Below, piece by piece: positions 10,621-20,857 of a stretch of DNA of 64,000 nt. Source of the stretch: Corythucha ciliata (Eukaryota; Arthropoda; Insecta; Hemiptera; Tingidae); NCBI GenBank assembly GCA_038030265.1, contig CM075942.1, positions 43,924,751-43,988,750 of the forward strand, in the 5' to 3' direction. Each line of letters begins with the position of its first letter. Position 1 is the first letter of the stretch. A model generated the notes under the pieces. It was not told where the DNA came from. It saw nothing but the letters and a program-made list of their open reading frames with translations, and ran no database searches. The position numbers and the translations under genes are program-made.

Positions 10621-12560
10621 ACCGACACAGGGCGAGGGGTAGGGAACTGCTCAAGTTGTTTCTCTGCTTTTGATACCGGAGAGCGCGGTGATCTGAACTT
10701 TAATTTTTTGGCTTATTATTTCTCAATAATAAGTCTTTGTAATCGTATCGCAAAAAAATTTTTTTGACCCCCCCTCAAAATTTGTAGTTTTACGTTTCAA
10801 AGTGCGTAGAATCCAAATCTGCAATAAAAAAAAAATGTCCGTCCGCCGTCCGGGCCATATCTTGCCCTAGGATTGCTCGAAAAAACTCGTTCTTTCGCAC
10901 ATAGACTCCATTTGGGGTCTAGTTGGTCCTAACATCTGATCAGTTTGATCAAATAACCTCCTTGGGTTTTACGGGCCAAAAGTGGGTCCAAAATGGGGAT
11001 TTTCAAAGGATTTGGGGTCATAGGGGTGTGGGGTGTCGATTTTCATGTAATTTCAAGCCGGATTTGACTATATCCATGAATAATAAACCCACAGTCGAAA
11101 TAATAAGCCATTGTTCGATAATTCGCAGCGTTTTTACTTTGCTCGAGTGGAGGGAGCTACGAGAAATGAAGAACGAGAGAAGAAACATATTATGAACGTT
11201 GAGAGGTGGTTGAGAGAGAAGAGACTACTTGAGATAGCAATGGCAGGACAGAATGATGACTCAGATTCTCTTCCTACTCAATAACGCGAAGATTGGACTT
11301 ATTGAAAGAGACTATTTTGTATTTTGTTCGTTTTTAGCTGAACTATTTTGTTAAAGTGTCTTCATGTAGTTTAAAACTGAAGTTCTGTAGTTTGAATGAG
11401 TCGTATTGTTTGAATTACCATAAGTGTCAAGTTTTGGGATGCACTTCAAGAACGGACAAAGGGATTTCCTTATTCCTTTTTCCACGCGATGATAGGTATG
11501 TTAATATTAACGCTTGAGTTTGTTAGTTTATTTGCTTGCTTGCGGAGCTCGATGGGAAAAATGTTAAATTATTGCAGTGGAATTACTTTAGAATGCGCCA
11601 ATTGTTTTTTATCCTCTTGATTTGAGTACAATCAAGTTTTCCTCGTTTCAAAGGCCCATAGAGTATGGTCACACTATAACGAGAATATTGTGTGATCTGT
11701 TAAACACACAGATAGTTACAGCGCAGCGATTCATTAAATGTACTCTAGAAATTTTTGTTTTGGCACCACAAGCCCACAACTGTATTTTTTAGGCCCATTT
11801 TCACCAACTTCTTTGTCCACGATCAACAATTAATCATGATTACAGCGTAAACAATTTCGTCAGAATTCATTTGATCAATTTTGTTGGGGAAGACAGGTCT
11901 TTATTATGATTTTCCTGGTGTGTGATGTGGCTGGCGTTGCTTTCCCTAAATGGAATGTTTCACGATTTACTGACCATTTTTCAATGATTTGCAATAGCTA
12001 CTGCCTTTGCATGCAATCGTGTCATTACGTATTCATAAATTTAGGATAAATGTTTTTAAACTGAAAAAGCCACGTGTTGCAAAAATTTAAAGAATGGGGC
12101 CCTAGACCCAGGCTAGAGAATGAGCGTTATTGCATTATTGAGAAAATAACTCCTGTTCTAAAAAGAACACGATATTTCAATCAGTGGATCGTGATACTAA
12201 TATGCTCGTGTGTGCTTTTTTGTTTCAGGTTCAAGCAGTGACACCGCATTACTATGTACAAAAAATTAATAATTTAAAAAATTTAAATAAAAATTGAAAT
12301 TGTGGAAATTCTCTATTTACAGTCTGCTGTTAGAATTGTGATTTCAATTTAATTTTCATGGAATAAAGAGAAACAAATTCATAAATTTTATTGATTGCTA
12401 CAATACCGATTCCCAATTCTCTTTCTAGAATAAATAACTTGAAAAATGTTTCTGTAACTCTTGTCGGATTTCTATTCCGTAAGTCATTTGATTTTCATTC
12501 ATTTCATTATAAGAAGTCTATGAAATCAGATAACTTAACGAAAACTAGTCCGTCGTTAAA
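10621..12560. other. Spacer between the two repeat blocks; holds a THAP exon fossil
   Basis: A mostly AT-rich stretch. A short open stretch near 11186-11284 ends in TAA, and a THAP-like exon (described separately) lies at 11428-11495. No terminal repeats could be matched to define an element. Confidence 0.4.
11428..11495 (+). pseudogene. THAP zinc-finger exon fossil
   Basis: The frame gives 'CQVLGC' followed by 'TSRTDKGISLFLFPRDDR', matching the start of a THAP domain (C-x(2-4)-C, then S-x-F-x-F-P). A donor-like GGTATGTT follows directly at 11496. No in-frame ATG precedes it: the ATG at 11396 is in another frame. It is either an internal exon or, more likely, a degraded transposon or domesticated copy. 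THAP domains bind DNA through a C2CH zinc site. Confidence 0.55.
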
Positions 12561-12765
12561 TTACAGATCACCCTAGTGGGGATGGAAAAGCCAAAAGGTC
12601 CATCCATCTCCACCCGGGGATGGAACGGGGGAGAGCGCGGGGATATCCACTTTAGTTACTGCCTTTACAGCCCGGAGCGCTGGTCTCAATCCCCCCCATC
12701 ATCCCTCAAGGGGTGCACCAGTTCCACTGCCCAGCCCGTTTGTTTTCACTCTTATGTGTTGGTGC

Positions 12766-13035
12766 TCTGTGGTCACACCCGTTAATCACGATGGTAACTC
12801 GACGACTGAAGATGGTTGTCACTCTGCATTAATCCCGATGGTAACTCGAAGACCGAAGATGGGTAGTCACACCCGTTAATATCACGGTGGTACTCGACGA
12901 CTGACGAAGGTTGGTCACTCTGCATTGACCACGGTGGTAACTCGAAGTCTGAAGATGGGTGGTCACACCCGTTAATTACGACGGTAACTCGAAGACTGAA
13001 GGTGGGTGGTCACACCTGTTAATCACGATCGAACC
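12766..13035 (+). repeat. GGTGGTCACACCC tandem repeat block 2
   Basis: Five or so units of about 55-60 bp with the same vocabulary as block 1: 'GGTCACACCCGTTAATCACG', 'GGTAACTCGACGACTGAAGA', 'GGTCACTCTGCATTAAT'. Units differ by several substitutions, so the array is old. Block 1 is 2.1 kb upstream in the same orientation. Confidence 0.7.
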
Positions 13036-13235
13036 TCGAACTGGTTGGAACTATCCCGAACAGATTTCACTGACGCGGACTTGGCACTGACTATTATTTA
13101 CTCTTACTGGCTCTGACGACACCAAGGAAACGGTTTTCACAATGAGACGAACACTCTCGAACCCACACCGGGCGAATAACTCTCGAATCTCACTACAACT
13201 GAAACTTAATCCGACTCGACTGGGATGCTAAACTT

Positions 13236-13490
13236 CCCGAACTCGCTTTCTCGACTGCTTGACAGGACTTTTCGGACTCACACTCTCGACTACGCTGTCA
13301 CGACACTCTGAACTCGCTCTCTCGACTGCCTGGCAGGACTCTTCGGACTCACACTCTCTACTGCGCTATGACCGACTCTCTGATCTTTCTCTCTCGACTG
13401 CCTGGCAGGACTCTTCGGACTCACACTCTCTAGCTACTGCGCTGACCGACTCTCTGATCTTTCTCTATCGACTGCCTGGCAGGGCTGCCT
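13236..13490 (+). repeat. Tandem repeat, ~65-70 bp unit
   Basis: Three to four units of 'CTCGACTGCCTGGCAGGACT', 'CTTCGGACTCACACTCTC' and 'GACCGACTCTCTGATCTTTC'. Open reading frames across it are caused by the repeat. It abuts the protease fragment of the gypsy relic and may be part of that element's 5' region. Confidence 0.7.
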
Positions 13491-13671
13491 TCTAGGTAGT
13501 TCCCCGATCCTTCCTTATGTATCGGTTCTCCCACCACACAAACACTTTCCATCCTCCCAGCGAGCGGCTTACCCCTGCTCCCGCAGCCCACGCAGCTTCG
13601 GGAAAGGACCAAAAGGTGGCGGCCCCTACCCCCCCTTCCGCACCACTGCCCACGGTTACAACGATAACCGT

Positions 13672-13794
13672 CAGACGGTTAAGCAATAACTCACTTTTAT
13701 CAAGTACTTCTTTCGTTATTAAATCTACATCGGGACCTGTATCAATTTTGAATTTCACTGGGTGACCATTGATTATTAAAGTTTCATACCACAT
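13672..13794 (-). pseudogene. Ty3/gypsy retropepsin fragment
   Basis: The minus-strand frame 'WYETLIINGHPVKFKIDTGP' then 'DVDLITKEVLDK' is the N-terminal part of a gypsy aspartic protease, with the catalytic triad DTG (usually followed by Ala; here Pro). The remainder of the frame runs into unrelated GC-rich sequence, so the domain is cut. It is the upstream end of the minus-strand gypsy relic whose other pieces lie at 9716-8343. Confidence 0.7.
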
Positions 13795-14039
13795 CGAAAT
13801 TAAAAGGAATCGTACTCGTAAAGACAGTTCATTTGTTGTTGCATGGCATTTTGAATCCCAAAATTTAGACGGTTGGCACCAGCAACCGTTGGCAGAGCGA
13901 AACTTTTGTTTTGACTGAGCTATTCAGTTGGAACTAGTTTTAAATAGTAAAAACTACTGTAAAATTAGAAGGAACAAGTCATCCGCAAATTCTAGTTTTC
14001 CCTGACCTCCATCGTCAATTCTAGATTTACCTAGTAAAT

Positions 14040-14610
14040 ACTAGTTTTACCTAAGGGGCTTTGATAAAATTAGTTATGACTAGGTAATTCGGGTTTTGAC
14101 TGATTTCGGGTTTTGACGGTAACTTATTCACTTTTTATGTTACCACTGACATTTCTCGCGATAACGTCGTGAGAAATTGTCACTTCTCCTGTAGAAAACG
14201 CCGTTTTTGTACATTCTCGCGACGTTAACGCGATAAACCTCATTGCTAACATGAAATATGAATACACCATAACGAAGCTTAGAAGAAGGGGACGTTATTG
14301 TGATGCATGGCCATCCTGTGGAGAAAACCGTTTGGGTACATCAATGGTTTGGAAAACGTACAAATTATGGAGTTTTCGTGAATCTACGACGAAAGACCAG
14401 ATTCTTAGGAGTTGATGATGCTTTTAAGCATCACAATCAACATAGCCTCTATCCTAATGGAAATTTTCCGTAGATTCTGAAACTGTCATCAAAGTTTGGA
14501 TCAGGTGCGATATACGCAGATAAAATTGGGATTTTTGAAATTAATCACTGTTTTGTTTATTTAAATTTTTAGAAAATCATAAATCTTGAATTTATCGAGA
14601 TAGGACATAT
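14040..14610 (+). repeat. Dispersed repeat family D1, copy 2
   Basis: The counterpart of 5620-6020 in opposite orientation. It shares CTAAGGGGCTTTGATAAAA, AATTCGGGTTTTGAC, CCATAACGAAGCTTAGAAG, TGGTTTGGAAAACGTACAAA and ATCGAGATAGGACAT. This copy has extra sequence between blocks (for example 14120-14250). It has no ORF and its class is unknown. Confidence 0.65.
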
Positions 14611-14699
14611 CCGAAGGTATCATTACTGTTCAAGATTCGTCCCTTTTTTCCCCACCGAACTCCCTTCCTGTCCAAAATTTGTATGTTTATTTCATTTTT

Positions 14700-15054
14700 T
14701 TTGTGTTGGTAATACTGAAGAACTCATGTCGCGCCGCGAATAAAAAAAAATACACAACCTCTCTCACTCTCTCTTAACGGAATCACGCGAGTGGGCCCAC
14801 GTTTTCCTTTTTTTCAATTTTTTGTCTTTTCGGAATATTCATTTTGTTGTACTGTTCGCGAATTTTGTTTTGTACTCTTGTGTTCCGCAAAAATCACCGT
14901 CGGGCTAGTCGTCGCTTCCAAGAACTGCCGTCGTCCGCTCAGTAGACACGTGGTCGGATTTGTCTTATAGCCGTTGGTAAGTGGCTGGCGAATTTCATTC
15001 TTCTTTTTTTTTCGAGTTTTTGTGTTCTCGTGTAGTCTTGAAGCTTGAACGTTG
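14700..15054 (+). other. Probable 5' LTR/leader region of the BEL/Pao element (boundaries not fixed)
   Basis: This lies directly upstream of the BEL gag frame. A TGTTGGTAATACTG start near 14703 would suit a BEL LTR, and TGGCTGGCGAATTTC near 14982 could be part of a primer-binding site. The 3' end of the element is truncated near 31983, so no second LTR is available to confirm this. Confidence 0.3.
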
Positions 15055-15656
15055 TTTGGAGCTCCGCTCCTGGTCCTCCTGATCCCCCCAGGCATCCAGT
15101 CATACCACCAGTCGACCTCGTCCGCATCCTGTCATACCACCAGTAGACCTCGTCCGCATCCTGTCATACCACCAGTCGACCTCGATTCCACTCAGCCTGC
15201 CCAGAACATTTGGTCCTCCGGGCCGGATATCTCGCTTTTCGCTCCCCTAGATCAATATTTTCTTTCGAAAATAGACGTCGCTCGGGCCCGAAACATCCTC
15301 GCCCAATTGAAGTTTCGATGTAGTCGCCTCGAGCCGATCGCAGGGAAAGATTCTCTCTCCAAAGAAGATTATCTCGAAGTCAGCAACGTTTTGGAGCTGA
15401 AGCCGAACCTGGAAGCTCAGGTATTCGAAATACTTGCGTCAGACCCTGATGCGAGGCCCGCAGGCGCGTCAGACGACGCCGTCTATCAACTTCTCGACAG
15501 ATTTACGTCGCTTACCTTGACTTGTGAGTCAAAGCTTGAGCTCGAATCACGGTTTCAGTCCGCTCAGGCAAGCGGCTCTTCGTCGTCTGAAAGTTTGCAG
15601 TTACAGGAAGTTCAAACGAACGCCCTCGCCCCGAGTCATCGCAGCTCGTCTCGCTT
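15055..15656 (+). pseudogene. BEL/Pao gag, N-terminal part
   Basis: The open frame encodes an acidic/Ser-rich protein ('DVARARNILAQLKFRCSRLE', 'DYLEVSNVLELKPNLEAQVF'). Its end leads into the start of the Gag domain at 18536. A one-base frame change is needed near 15610-15650 to join the reading that continues after the insertion. The frame starts with a 32-bp tandem repeat (15101-15184). No ATG opens the frame at the correct place, so it is either truncated or mutated. BEL Gag forms the cytoplasmic particle that packages element RNA. Confidence 0.6.
15101..15184 (+). repeat. Three copies of a 32-bp tandem repeat in BEL gag
   Basis: CATACCACCAGTCGACCTCG starts at 15101, 15133 and 15165, with period 32 and one substitution in the second copy (GTAGAC). 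Thirty-two is not a multiple of three, so each unit shifts the frame, which may explain the lack of a clean gag start. Confidence 0.9.
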
Positions 15657-15894
15657 GTCTCTCATGGAGACTTTATTTTATTTTTTTTATTTTTTATTAT
15701 TTCCCATGTAGATGCATACATTTTTTGGGTATGTTGGGTTCGTCAGTTTTGTTGTTTTCAGTTTGATTTTTAGTGCATTTCATTCAAAAAATGCACTATT
15801 GGTCTCGCCCTGATGGTCGCACATATGGGTTGTGATACTTTTTTTTCACGTTTCAGAACCCCTAGAACACGAATCCGAGGTCGGTTCGATTTGC

Positions 15895-15930
15895 TATATA
15901 TATATATATTTATTTATATATATATATGGC
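15895..15930. repeat. TA microsatellite
   Basis: TATATATATATATA, then TTTATTTA, then TATATATATATA. A simple repeat inside the LINE insertion. Confidence 0.9.
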
Positions 15931-16384
15931 CCCTCGCTTGTTAGCACGATCACGGTCGCAATTTTTTACTTAGGGCAACCAAATTTGGTCTAAAAATCAA
16001 TAGCGTGAATATCTCGGACGAGTTCGTGATCCAGATGAATCGGTCCACGGGAACGGTGTGAAAGAGGGGTTTGAATTAGTTGAAAATTCGCTACCGCACG
16101 GCTGTTGCTGCAATTGCCCCCAAAATTGACTCGAGTAATGAGAAATGAACACGCTTTCGAATGAGACCTTTGTGAACCAAATCCGTTGATATGGCAGGGG
16201 AGTTCTCGGCGGAGGGGAGCTATTAAATTAACGCTATGCTTTACTGGACCACCCAATTACCAAAAAATTTCATTGAGATTGTATTTTGAGCCGTCTCTTT
16301 TATTTGATTTGCCTACAGCCTAATAAATCTTGAGCAAGAAATCCTGAGGTGGGCCAAAAAGGGAGGAACAAAAAAAAAATTTTA

Positions 16385-16470
16385 AAAAAATTGTTTCGGA
16401 TTCGAACCCAGGCACTCGGCATTCCTTTAGCAATACACGTATGACCTTTGCACAATTTAAGTTAAGGCTC
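16385..16470 (-). repeat. tRNA-derived SINE-like fragment
   Basis: On the minus strand GAGTGCCTGGGTTCGAATCC carries a perfect RNA polymerase III B-box (GGTTCGAATCC), followed by an A/T-rich tail. A sister fragment at 17225-17300 shares GGAATGC.GAGTGCCTGGGTT. No clear A-box or cloverleaf was made out, so this is a SINE remnant rather than a tRNA gene. Confidence 0.45.
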
Positions 16471-16739
16471 AGATAAAGAAGGTCTCTGAATATGGTCGTA
16501 AATATGGTATAATTGATTGAACATTATTTCTCAATTTGTTATTTTATTATGCATTTCATTTTTTTCCCTTCGTATCTCCTCTTCAGCCCATAATATTCTG
16601 TATACATTTGTCGCTTTAACTTCTGTTGTGCGCTCTATTTCTTTCTGCAAATTGAAAAGCTACGAATTATTGCTAACGAAGGCATTTAGGGTCAGCTCCA
16701 TCAATTGTAGAATTTCGTTATCTTCTAACAAAAATGAAG

Positions 16740-16897
16740 TGGTAGGTGTTGAGGGGGCACTGGGGGAGGAGGCGGGGACAATCTTACAAATCTTAAAAAA
16801 GCGAGGAGGAAAAGGAGGTGGAAGAGGAGGTGGAAGAGGAGCATGGAGAAACGGAGGGGGAAGGGGCGGTAGGGGTGGAAAAAGGGGTGGGGTTTAA
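16740..16897 (+). other. Gly/Arg-rich open stretch, probably a purine-rich simple repeat
   Basis: AGGAGGTGGAAGAGG-type repeats translate to GGGRGGGRGAWRNGGGRGG-like sequence, resembling an RGG box. The frame starts in unrelated AT-rich sequence and no splice context or second domain supports a gene. I regard it as simple-sequence DNA. Confidence 0.5.
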
Positions 16898-17224
16898 CCG
16901 TTTTATTAAAATTATAAATTTAAACATTTTGAAATTTCATATACTTTTGTTCTTTGCTGAGTTTTGATTATGTATTTTTTTTTCAACGCAAGATGCTTCG
17001 TTGTAACCATGCACCACCAGCTATGCCTACACTAGTACACTTTCACCTTCTAATTTTGATTCGACATTCTGTGCGACTTGTGACTTCACTTCAACTGCCG
17101 CATAGAAATTCAAGATCAAAATTTTTTGGTAACCAATAACTATGCAGATCAACCTTTTTGCCACCAACTGGGGGAGGAGAACAAAAAGACAATACACAAT
17201 ACATGTACCACCATCCTACATCAA

Positions 17225-17300
17225 TGAATAGCGCGGCCCACATTTAACACAAACCCAGGCACTCCGCATTCCGCAATGGTGAAATAGTGATATACCATTT
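17225..17300 (-). repeat. Second tRNA-derived SINE-like fragment
   Basis: On the minus strand GGAATGCGGAGTGCCTGGGT matches the fragment at 16385-16470. The B-box here is mutated (GGTTTGTG). The upstream stretch ACTATTTCACCATTGC has tRNA-like spacing but is not convincing alone. Confidence 0.35.
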
Positions 17301-17340
17301 AACCTATTGTAACTGATCTGAAAATTAACGTAATCTGAAA

Positions 17341-17846
17341 AAAGTTTTGTTCCGACAGCAGCCTGTCGGGAAAAGTGCATTTCATTCATGCGACAATCGA
17401 GTCAAACCTCATAAGTTAGAACGATATCAATCAATTATGAATGAAATTTAGGCCGGGGATAAAGATTTTAATTGCAAGTAACTCCTCTAACAAGAGTCCA
17501 CCTTCCCATATCGTATAGGCAACCAAACCGACTCTGTTTCATTTTTCATTTTCATCATTTTGTTCCCCCTCAGTTGGTGCCAAAAAAGGGGCCTGCGGTA
17601 AAATTCCCTTACCAATTCAAATCTACAACCGGTAAAAATAGGGGCCTGCGGTAAAATTCCCCCTCAGTTGGTGCCAAAAAAGGGGCCTGCGGTAAAAAGA
17701 AATACGATTTTATGATTTTGACTTTCTATACCACGGCCTAAATGTCATTCATAATTGATTGATATCGTTCTAACTTATGAGGTTTGACTCGATTGTCGCA
17801 TGAATGAAATGCACTTTTCCCGACAGGCTGCTGTCGGAACATTTTT
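17341..17846. mobile_element. Foldback element with ~115-bp inverted repeats
   Basis: TGTTCCGACAGCAGCCTGTC near 17349 is inverted as GACAGGCTGCTGTCGGAACA near 17822. The pairing continues through GTGCATTTCATTCATGCGAC, AATCGAGTCAAACCTCATAA and GATATCAATCAATTATGAAT to CGGCC. The two arms are almost identical, so the element is young. The 280-bp middle contains a direct repeat of GGGGCCTGCGGTAAAA (three occurrences). The right arm abuts the 3' end of the LINE ORF. Confidence 0.8.
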
Positions 17847-17859
17847 AAAAATAAATTCA

Positions 17860-18531
17860 TTTAAGGTGTACGGGCACTTGGCAATTAAATAATCCTTTAG
17901 TTTTCGTTTGAAGGAACGGAGCTGTATGCGGTCTGTTATTTCACTAGGAAGCGCATAAAAAATGCATAAAAACAACTCTTCTTCATTACGTTGGTTTTAT
18001 GTGTAACCATTCGAAGCCTGTTTCTTCCTCTGGTCCGGTACTCGTGGCAAACTCCATTTGTCTCGAAGAGATTCTTGTTTTCTTTCACCATTGTACAACA
18101 TTCGAAAATGTACATCGCTGGCAGCGTCATCACTTCCAATCTCTTGAATAGGCCTCTGCAAGACGTCCGACGAGTGCACCCTGTCACGAATCTTAATGCT
18201 CTTTTTTGCAAGACGAAAATAGCTTTTGCCTTAGGGCTGCTCCCCCAAAAAATGAGTCCGTACCTCATTAGAGACTCGAAGGAGCTCCTATACACACTTA
18301 GCGCTGCCTTCTCACCCAGCACTTTAGCTGTTCGCTTAATCAGGTAGGTTCGGCTGGCCAGCTTTGCGCTGGTCTGGTTGACGTGAGCGTCCCATTTAAG
18401 ATCGGACGAAATATTTATGCCCAAGTATTTTACCAAGCCTGATGGTTTTATAGTTACACCTCCTACGTCAAGTGTTTTATTTCTGTCGCCTCTGACAACC
18501 AGCATCGCTGTCTTGGTGAGACGCATCACAA
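17860..18531 (-). pseudogene. LINE reverse transcriptase, C-terminal part (CR1/L2/Jockey-like)
   Basis: The minus-strand frame starts inside the RT ('MMRLTKTAMLVV') and continues 'VKYLGINISSDLKWDAHVNQ', 'LVLQKRALRFVTG'-like text and 'CRGLFKRLEVMTLPAMYIFE', the thumb/C-terminal signature of Jockey-superfamily LINEs. A frameshift near 17950-17980 moves the last residues ('DRIQLRSFKRKLKDYL') into another frame. The 5' part, including the endonuclease and the FADD box, is absent. In an intact element this enzyme copies its own RNA into chromosomal nicks. Confidence 0.75.
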
Positions 18532-18535
18532 GCTT

Positions 18536-20062
18536 CCTCGAATTGAACTCCCCTGTTTTGACCCAAAAAACTTCGACGAATGGGTGAATTATAAAGCCCT
18601 GTTCACGGCGTTAGTCATCGACAACCAACAGCTCTCGAACGTCGAACGCCTCCATTACCTGCGTTCAACTGTTAAAGGTGAGGCACTGAGCATCATCCAA
18701 TCGTTAACACTAGAAGAGAAAAATTTCGAAATTGGTTGGAGCACTCTGGTCAGCCAGTACGACCGACTCAGGACTATCGCTACGTCGCATTGGAACAGAC
18801 TCCTTTATCATCCGTCAGTACAAGCGGATACGTCGTCTTTAGACACGTTTTTGACCACAATAAAAACAAGTGTCAACGCTCTCAAGGCTCTGGAGCTGCC
18901 CGTGGACCAGTGGGACTTTGTACTCACTTCAGTAATTTTACAGAAGGTTGACCCCAAATCTCGAGAACTTTTCGAAAGCAACAACGAAAAATTGTACCCC
19001 TCGTATAACCAATTGATCTCGTTTCTAGAAACTCGAATTCGATCTCTCCAAACGTCGGAATTATACGGTTCAACCCCTTCACCTCGGTCCCAAAAATCTA
19101 TTTTCAGCCCTCAAGCTCCAACCGCTCGAACCAAACAAGTTTTTCTTAACGAGGTGGAAAAGAAATGCCCTGCTTGTGCCAACAATTCCCATAGTCTTCG
19201 TCAGTGCAGCAAATTCCTAAAAATGAGGCCTCGAGACCGGTTCACCCTTGTAAAGAAGAGTTATTTGTGCCTTAATTGTCTCGGCAGAACTCATAGGTTG
19301 AACGAATGTTCCAGCCAGTTCCTCTGTCGGTCGTGTGGCGCGCGGCATCATTCCCTACTTCATTTTCAAACAGCAAGTGACCCCAAAGCCGAACCCTCTA
19401 GCTCGAACGCAGCCATACCTTCAGAATCATCCAACGTTTCTTCACTGTTTTCGTCGTCCACAACATCCGTTGTTTTGTTGTCAACCGTCCTGGTGACGGT
19501 CCATTACCGTGGGAAAAAACACCAAATTCGTGCCCTACTCGACAGCGCAGCCAAGAATCTTTCGTCCTAGATTCGTTTGCGGTTCGGTCTCCCTCGCTCA
19601 CCCACCAAAATGTGCATTAAAGGCATTTCGAACAAAGAAGTCACTACTAGCTAGGATTCGATTAAATTATTTCTTTCGCCTCCTGACGTCGAAAAACCTT
19701 CTTTGGTATGCCAATGTCACTGTATTGAACGAATCTCCGGACCTCTTCCTTCGACCACTCCAACGACGGGGACATACCCCTGGGAGATCCGTCATTCGCC
19801 GAACCTCGTGCCGTTTCCCTTTTAATTGGGGCCGATTACTTTCCCCAAATCCTTCTCGACGGTCGTAGATGCGGTCCACCCGGCACTCCTATGGCAATAG
19901 AAACAGTTTTCGGATGGGCACTCATCGGGCCGGCACAGTCCAACTCTTTTTTCTCGCTTGCTGATTCCATCCCGAATTCTGCCTCGAATGTCGAACTTCA
20001 GGCTCTTAACGTCACTTTGGACGAAGTCGCCGAATCCCTGTCGCAACTCGACCAGGTCCCAG
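18536..20062 (+). pseudogene. BEL/Pao Gag-protease segment (5' of errantivirus insertion)
   Basis: The frame opens 'PRIELPCFDPKNFDEWVNYK', the start of the DUF1759-type BEL Gag domain, and runs through 'SHWNRLLYHPSV'. Two zinc knuckles follow (CPACANNSHSLRQC near 19166; CLNCLGRTHRLNEC near 19268), then a further CRSCGARHHSLLH. A retropepsin follows with LLDSAAKN at 19535-19558, where LLDSGA is usual, so the active-site Gly is changed to Ala. A stop and frame changes follow (19570-19850), then 'GADYFPQILLDGRRCGP' and 'ETVFGWALIGPAQSN', the BEL pre-RT linker. The reading stops at the errantivirus insertion (20063) and resumes at 29911. Confidence 0.85.
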
Positions 20063-20262
20063 AGTTATAGAGCAATAATCCCGTATTTATATGTAACCCT
20101 AGATCCCTGCGAAATGCAGACTCTTCAATTTTGTACTGGAATAAATAGTCTAGGAAAATAGAAAGACAGTCAGTCGATTGGTGTAACGCGTAGAGATAAC
20201 TTGTGCGGAAAAATAAAATAAAGTTTTTTAAAAACCATTTTTGTCATTCGGACCATTTAACT
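20063..20262 (+). repeat. Errantivirus 5' LTR
   Basis: It starts AGTTATAGAGCAATAATCCC and ends GGACCATTTAACT. It contains AATAAA near 20216 upstream of the end, suiting a polyadenylation role in the 3' copy. It matches 29712-29910 over its whole length. Confidence 0.95.
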
Positions 20263-20280
20263 GGCGCCCGATTGCAGGAA
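20262..20280 (+). other. Errantivirus primer-binding site
   Basis: TGGCGCCCGATTGCAGGAA, whose first T is the last base of the LTR, begins with TGG, the complement of the tRNA 3' CCA. The overlap of PBS and LTR is usual in this group. I cannot name the tRNA with certainty. Confidence 0.7.
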
Positions 20281-20857
20281 CTGGCTAAAAGTGTGAGTGA
20301 AAATTCGGCAACTTTTTGTGAAAGAAAAGTTAAGACTAGTTATACGGCGTGACCAATTGTCCCATCGTCTCTCGGAAATTCAAAAAGCATCCTCTTTCGG
20401 ATCTTTAGTGTGACCAGTTGTCCCACAGTTTTCGGGAACTCTAGTTGAAGTGTGATCGTTCCCACTTTCGCCGCCTTCACCACCGAAAAAGCCAAAAAGA
20501 ACAACCATTTTTGGACCTTCACGAGCGACAAAAGAAAACAAAAACAAAACTCTGCACATCTTCAAGTTATCCACAAAAAAAAACGAACCATATTGAACTT
20601 TCAATTGTGAAAAAAAAAATCTGTGGTCGATTCCCCAGTTTATTCGCATTAAGCTCGTTTACGTTACACCTCGGGTTAAAGACTTTGCGTGCGGTGGTCA
20701 ATTCCCCCGAACCGTCTTCTTTTTCGGCATCGTCTTCGCAGCATCGACTCTCTCGCTTTAGTAGTTGTAAGTTTGTTTTGTAGTTGTCCATTGTTATAGT
20801 TTTAAGCTCAAGAAATAAGACTCTAATCTAAATAATCATCAAAAAAATAGTAAGCTA

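Larger units (their letters stand above)
15657..18531 (-). mobile_element. LINE-containing insertion in BEL gag, flanked by GCTT
   Basis: GCTT at 15653-15656 and at 18532-18535 flanks the insert, and the BEL reading continues on the right with 'PRIELPCFD', so this is a clean interruption. The right 0.7 kb is the 3' part of a minus-strand LINE reverse-transcriptase ORF, cut at its 5' end as LINEs usually are. The left end is T-rich (15670-15710), consistent with a minus-strand 3' tail. The 2.1 kb between is longer than a usual 3' UTR and holds other repeats, so several insertions are stacked here. Confidence 0.65.

Noticed and set aside
13259..13495. 78-codon ORF with repeated 'TAWQDSSDSHSL'
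   Set aside because: A translated tandem repeat, not a gene.
15101..15184. CRISPR-like array
   Set aside because: Only three direct 32-bp units without spacers; a plain tandem repeat in a eukaryotic retroelement.
16385..16470. tRNA gene on the minus strand
   Set aside because: It has a B-box but no acceptor stem, anticodon arm or A-box; better explained as a SINE remnant.
16517..16897. 126-codon ORF ending in an RGG-like tail
   Set aside because: The tail is a purine-rich simple repeat, and the front half has no motif and no splice sites.
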